This document shows, piece by piece, positions 61,314 to 64,000 of a DNA stretch of 64,000 nucleotides. A program made the translations under genes and the position numbers. The first letter of the stretch is position 1, and every line of letters begins with the position of its first letter. Origin of the DNA: Hungatella sp. Its GTDB lineage: Bacteria; Bacillota; Clostridia; Lachnospirales; Lachnospiraceae. The notes below the pieces were generated by a model, which ran no database searches, was not told the DNA's origin, and worked only from the letters and a program-made list of their open reading frames with translations. The stretch lies in contig WASS01000020.1 in assembly GCA_009712635.1 (NCBI GenBank), positions 505,208 through 569,207 on the forward strand. Direction: 5' to 3'.

Positions 61314-61347
61314 GTATACACCAAAGGCAGAATATTTAACAATGTTT

Positions 61348-62235
61348 TTATTTAAAAAATTCATGGTTTCCGTGCTGGAATAAATAAGTCAAATGGGAAT
61401 CAAACCAGCTGATCGCACCGCTTCTTGAGCCCCTTCGATTCATAAAATACAAAGCTCCGTTTGAATAGTCCTCACCTTCCAGTGCTCTGTCCACACACTC
61501 AATGGTATTGCTGGTAACCTTTACGGAATTAATGCTTCCGTTGGATACCGGGGAAAACTGGGAGGGTGAATAAACAACTCCTTTCACTGTACTTGGAAAT
61601 TTACCGCTTTTTACACGGTTTAAAATCACATTTGCTACAAGAATCTTTCCTTCATCATCGCAAACTCCGGCTTCTGCCTGCACAATCTTTAACAAGACAT
61701 TATAGTCTTCATCTGACAGAGACGTGGCACGTGCTGCTTTTTCCTCTTCTGCCTTTTTAGCTGCTGCTTCTTCCGCTTCCTTTGCCTTTCTGGCTTCTTC
61801 TGCGGCTATCTGCTCCTGCCTCTTTGCTTCCTCCTCCAGTGCAATCTGTTCGTTCATGCGCTGGATTCTGGTAAAGGATTCTTTTTCCAGTTCCTGCTTT
61901 TGTATGACTTCTTTTTCCAACAGATTTCCAGCAAGTTGCTGTGCCTGCATCTTGGGATCGGTAAGGTTAATTTGTACTTTTGCTTGTGAAGCTGTTTCCT
62001 CTTCTTCAACGTTCTCATCATCGGTAGCGTCTTCTAAAGCCCGTGTTTCTGCAAATGCCGTTAATGCATTTTTTCCGCTGCTTCCAAAACCTGTGGAAGT
62101 AAAAGCAATCACTGTAATTACTGCGGCACCTGCCATAAAAACTGCTGAGGAACGATACATTCGCTTCGTGACCCTTACGGACATTCCTCTGAAGAACTGA
62201 CTAATCTGCTGAAGGATAGAGCGTAGTGTAAGCAT
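61348..62235 (-). CDS. SleB-type cell wall hydrolase with coiled coil
   Basis: 295 residues: membrane anchor (about 30-50), a long charged Glu/Ala coiled coil (about 95-170) and a C-terminal Hydrolase_2/SleB domain (YNVLLKIVQAEAGVCDDEGK, ILVANVILNRVKSGKFP, ALYFMNRRG). SleB-type enzymes open peptidoglycan in spore cortex or vegetative walls. Start ATG 62235 follows AGAGGAGTATTT; the frame is open to 62340 but runs through the promoter. Confidence 0.87.
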   Translation of the reverse strand: MLTLRSILQQISQFFRGMSVRVTKRMYRSSAVFMAGAAVITVIAFTSTGFGSSGKNALTAFAETRALEDATDDENVEEEETASQAKVQINLTDPKMQAQQLAGNLLEKEVIQKQELEKESFTRIQRMNEQIALEEEAKRQEQIAAEEARKAKEAEEAAAKKAEEEKAARATSLSDEDYNVLLKIVQAEAGVCDDEGKILVANVILNRVKSGKFPSTVKGVVYSPSQFSPVSNGSINSVKVTSNTIECVDRALEGEDYSNGALYFMNRRGSRSGAISWFDSHLTYLFQHGNHEFFK

Positions 62236-62310
62236 AAATACTCCTCTTTCTCTAATCTCATTTGCGTGGGCTTCGGACTGTTCCGTACCCGTTTCTTTGT
62301 GTCGTCCGTA

Positions 62311-62340
62311 ATTATAGAAGAATCCCGTTAAAAAAGTCAA
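62311..62340 (-). promoter_or_regulatory. Promoter of the SleB-type hydrolase gene
   Basis: TTGACT (62340-62335), 18 bp, TATAAT (62316-62311) on the minus strand. Confidence 0.75.
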
Positions 62341-62545
62341 TGGTCATTTAACATTTTTGTGATAATTTAACTTCTTAATTTTTTCCCGTTTTTATTTTTT
62401 TGTTAGTTATACACTATTTTATCTTGTACTTATGTGATTTTTTTGTATTAAACATGTGTTAACTTTTTACAATAGTATTACATTTCTGTTAATTATTCAC
62501 CTGTGCACTGATGGCCTGTCTTACTGTTTAAATGTTTTATGTAAA

Positions 62546-63019
62546 CTAAATCAGTGTAATTGGGGCAAAATTACCTTTAATAAAGACAGCCAGTTTCTGA
62601 GGAGCAATGACAATTTGCTGACCTCTGATCCCGGCGCTTACTACTATTTCAGGATAATTTTCCGCAGATGCATCAATCCATGTAGGAAACTGCTTTTTCA
62701 TTCCCACTGGAGAACACCCGCCCCTGATATAACCGGTGACAGACTGTAAATCTTTTACGGAAATCATTTCAACTTTTTTATCGCCTGTAAGCTTTGCTGT
62801 CCTTTTTAAATCCAGCTCAGCATCAACAGGAATACAGCAGACAAAATAACCTGTTTTATCGCCTTTTAATACAAGAGTTTTAAATACACTCCCATGGTCC
62901 ACACCCAGCATATCCGCTGCATGGCTTCCTGATAAATCCTGCTCATCAACGGTATATTCCCTTGTATCATAGGCAATCCCCGCTTTATCAAGCATTCTCA
63001 TTACATTTGTTTTTATCAT
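62546..63019 (-). CDS. ybaK: Cys-tRNA(Pro) deacylase, YbaK/EbsC family
   Basis: 157 residues: YbaK fold with SVFKTLVLKGDKTGYFVCC and SVTGYIRGGCSPVGMKK, typical of YbaK. Hydrolyses Cys-tRNA(Pro) made in error by ProRS. Start ATG after ACAGGAGTGATCTGAT. The 205-bp gap downstream (62341-62545) holds no gene that I can see. Confidence 0.92.
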   Translation of the reverse strand: MIKTNVMRMLDKAGIAYDTREYTVDEQDLSGSHAADMLGVDHGSVFKTLVLKGDKTGYFVCCIPVDAELDLKRTAKLTGDKKVEMISVKDLQSVTGYIRGGCSPVGMKKQFPTWIDASAENYPEIVVSAGIRGQQIVIAPQKLAVFIKGNFAPITLI

Positions 63020-63224
63020 ATCAGATCACTCCTGTCCTTTTGTTTTATGAATTACATCATAATAAGAAAAACTCTGTTTGTCCAGCAAAAGCTGTTGCAG
63101 GCTTTAGGCTGTTTGTCTCCTTGATTTTCCTGCTTTACATTCCGATATTTCACCTGATATAATATCAATATATAGTATTGTGTATTATTATAATGAATGG
63201 TTATAAAATGAAAGGATTTTTAAT

Positions 63225-64000
63225 ATGGATCAGAATCTTTCCCAATATAAAATTTTTTATGAAGTAGCAAAAGCTGGTAATATTTCCAAAGCTGCGAAAG
63301 AACTTTTCATCAGTCAGCCCGCAATCAGTAAGTCCATCAGCAAGCTGGAGGACAATTTAGGTGTGGCATTATTTACCCGAAATTCCAGAGGCGTCCAGCT
63401 GACGGAAGAGGGAAAACTTTTGTTTCATCACACAAAAACAGCATTCGAAGCCATAAACAGAGGGGAACTGGAACTTAAGAGGGTAAAGGATTTTAATATC
63501 GGGCACTTAAGAATTGGTGTGAGCAATACCCTGTGTAAATACATTCTTCTTCCTTATTTAAAGGGATTTATTGAAAAGTATCCTCATATTAAAATTACCA
63601 TAGAAAGCCAGTCCACCACCCATACGGTTGCCATGTTAGAGCAGCAGCAGATAGATTTAGGATTGATCGCTGAGCCCTCCAACCGCCGTCCCCTTTTATT
63701 TAATCCAGTTATGGAGATTCAGGACATCTTTGTGTCAACCAGTGCCTATCTGGAAAATTTATACTTAAGAGAGGGAAAGAATGCCGATTTGTTTCAGACA
63801 GGCAACATCCTTCTATTGGACAAAAATAATATGACCAGGAAGTATATTGACGAATATTTAAATGAAAACCAGATCATTCCCAATCAACTTTTGGAAATTA
63901 CTACGATGGATCTACTGATAGAATTCGCCAAAATTGGTCTGGGGATCGGCTGTGTGATTAAAGAATTTGTCCAGGACGAGCTGGATAAAAAGGAACTGAT
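63225..64000 (+). CDS. LysR-family transcriptional regulator (3' end outside window)
   Basis: 258 codons are visible. N-terminal winged helix (YEVAKAGNISKAAKELFISQPAISKSI; LGVALFTRNSRGVQLTEEG), then the LysR effector domain (GHLRIGVSNTLCKYILLPYL; LIEFAKIGLGIGCVI). Start ATG at 63225 after AAAGGATTTTTAAT. Target unknown; divergent from ybaK with a 205-bp gap. Confidence 0.9.
   Translation, partial: MDQNLSQYKIFYEVAKAGNISKAAKELFISQPAISKSISKLEDNLGVALFTRNSRGVQLTEEGKLLFHHTKTAFEAINRGELELKRVKDFNIGHLRIGVSNTLCKYILLPYLKGFIEKYPHIKITIESQSTTHTVAMLEQQQIDLGLIAEPSNRRPLLFNPVMEIQDIFVSTSAYLENLYLREGKNADLFQTGNILLLDKNNMTRKYIDEYLNENQIIPNQLLEITTMDLLIEFAKIGLGIGCVIKEFVQDELDKKEL

Noticed and set aside
1-64000. tRNA or rRNA genes
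   Set aside because: No cloverleaf-like segment or rRNA block was recognised in any intergenic gap on reading; a tRNA scan would settle it.

Overview
The window reads as a low-GC, spore-forming Firmicute of the Lachnospiraceae / Clostridium cluster XIVa type (a Lacrimispora or C. sphenoides-like relative is my best guess). This is inferred from gene families and signals: DnaG-SigA operon, SigK, SpoIID-like and Csp-like sporulation/germination proteins, ATP-dependent PEP carboxykinase, split PurH/PurO, strong AGGAGG ribosome sites and many U-tract terminators. I see no rRNA, tRNA, CRISPR array, IS element or phage structural gene.

Layout. 1-7.1 kb: an FMN-binding protein and a NusG-II protein (divergent), then a phosphate operon (Na/Pi symporter, OmpR-type regulator, sensor kinase, DegV) behind TGTAA boxes at 11-bp multiples, and a dipeptidase. 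7.2-14.2 kb: a four-gene SLH protein / adaptor / ABC exporter operon facing a two-component system, with paired 11-bp direct repeats between them. 14.2-20.8 kb: RelQ, Mrp, FolT under a THF riboswitch, PAP2, LrgAB, a FliB-like protein and an HxlR/nitroreductase pair. 20.8-24.1 kb: a glucose/GlcNAc-type PTS operon with its own HPr and a BglG antiterminator; the RAT and overlapping terminator are visible. 24.1-25.4 kb: YtaF and signal peptidase I.

25.4-33.9 kb is the most striking region. The sporulation sigma factor gene sigK is split. The C-terminal part is at 25445-25813 and the N-terminal part at 33616-33884, both on the minus strand, each ending at the same 5-bp sequence AATGA. Joining the halves at AATGA restores an uninterrupted 210-residue SigK. 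The 7,807 bp between is therefore a skin-type element. It carries a large serine recombinase, a 62-residue unknown protein, a [NiFe] hydrogenase (large and small subunits), a cytochrome b5-like protein with a GGITGPT-repeat linker, a hydrogenase maturation protease, a GH27 alpha-galactosidase and an AraC regulator. Hydrogenase cargo inside a sigK intervening element is not something I know to have been described.

34-42.1 kb: AICAR transformylase and PurO-type IMP cyclohydrolase behind a ZTP riboswitch, a three-gene ABC exporter operon with a membrane-anchored surface protein, pyrBI, and RNase P RNA. 42.1-49.5 kb: the macromolecular-synthesis cluster (dgt, dnaG, rpoD, trmK, Nif3-like) plus a TGS/uridine kinase-like protein. 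49.5-64 kb: AraC regulator, subtilisin-like protease, SpoIID-like protein, AI-2E family permease, a probable 6S RNA, an HPr-like protein without the active histidine, GNAT, HAD phosphatase, pckA, a cytoplasmic pectinesterase, YhcH, a SleB-type hydrolase, YbaK, and a LysR regulator cut by the window end.
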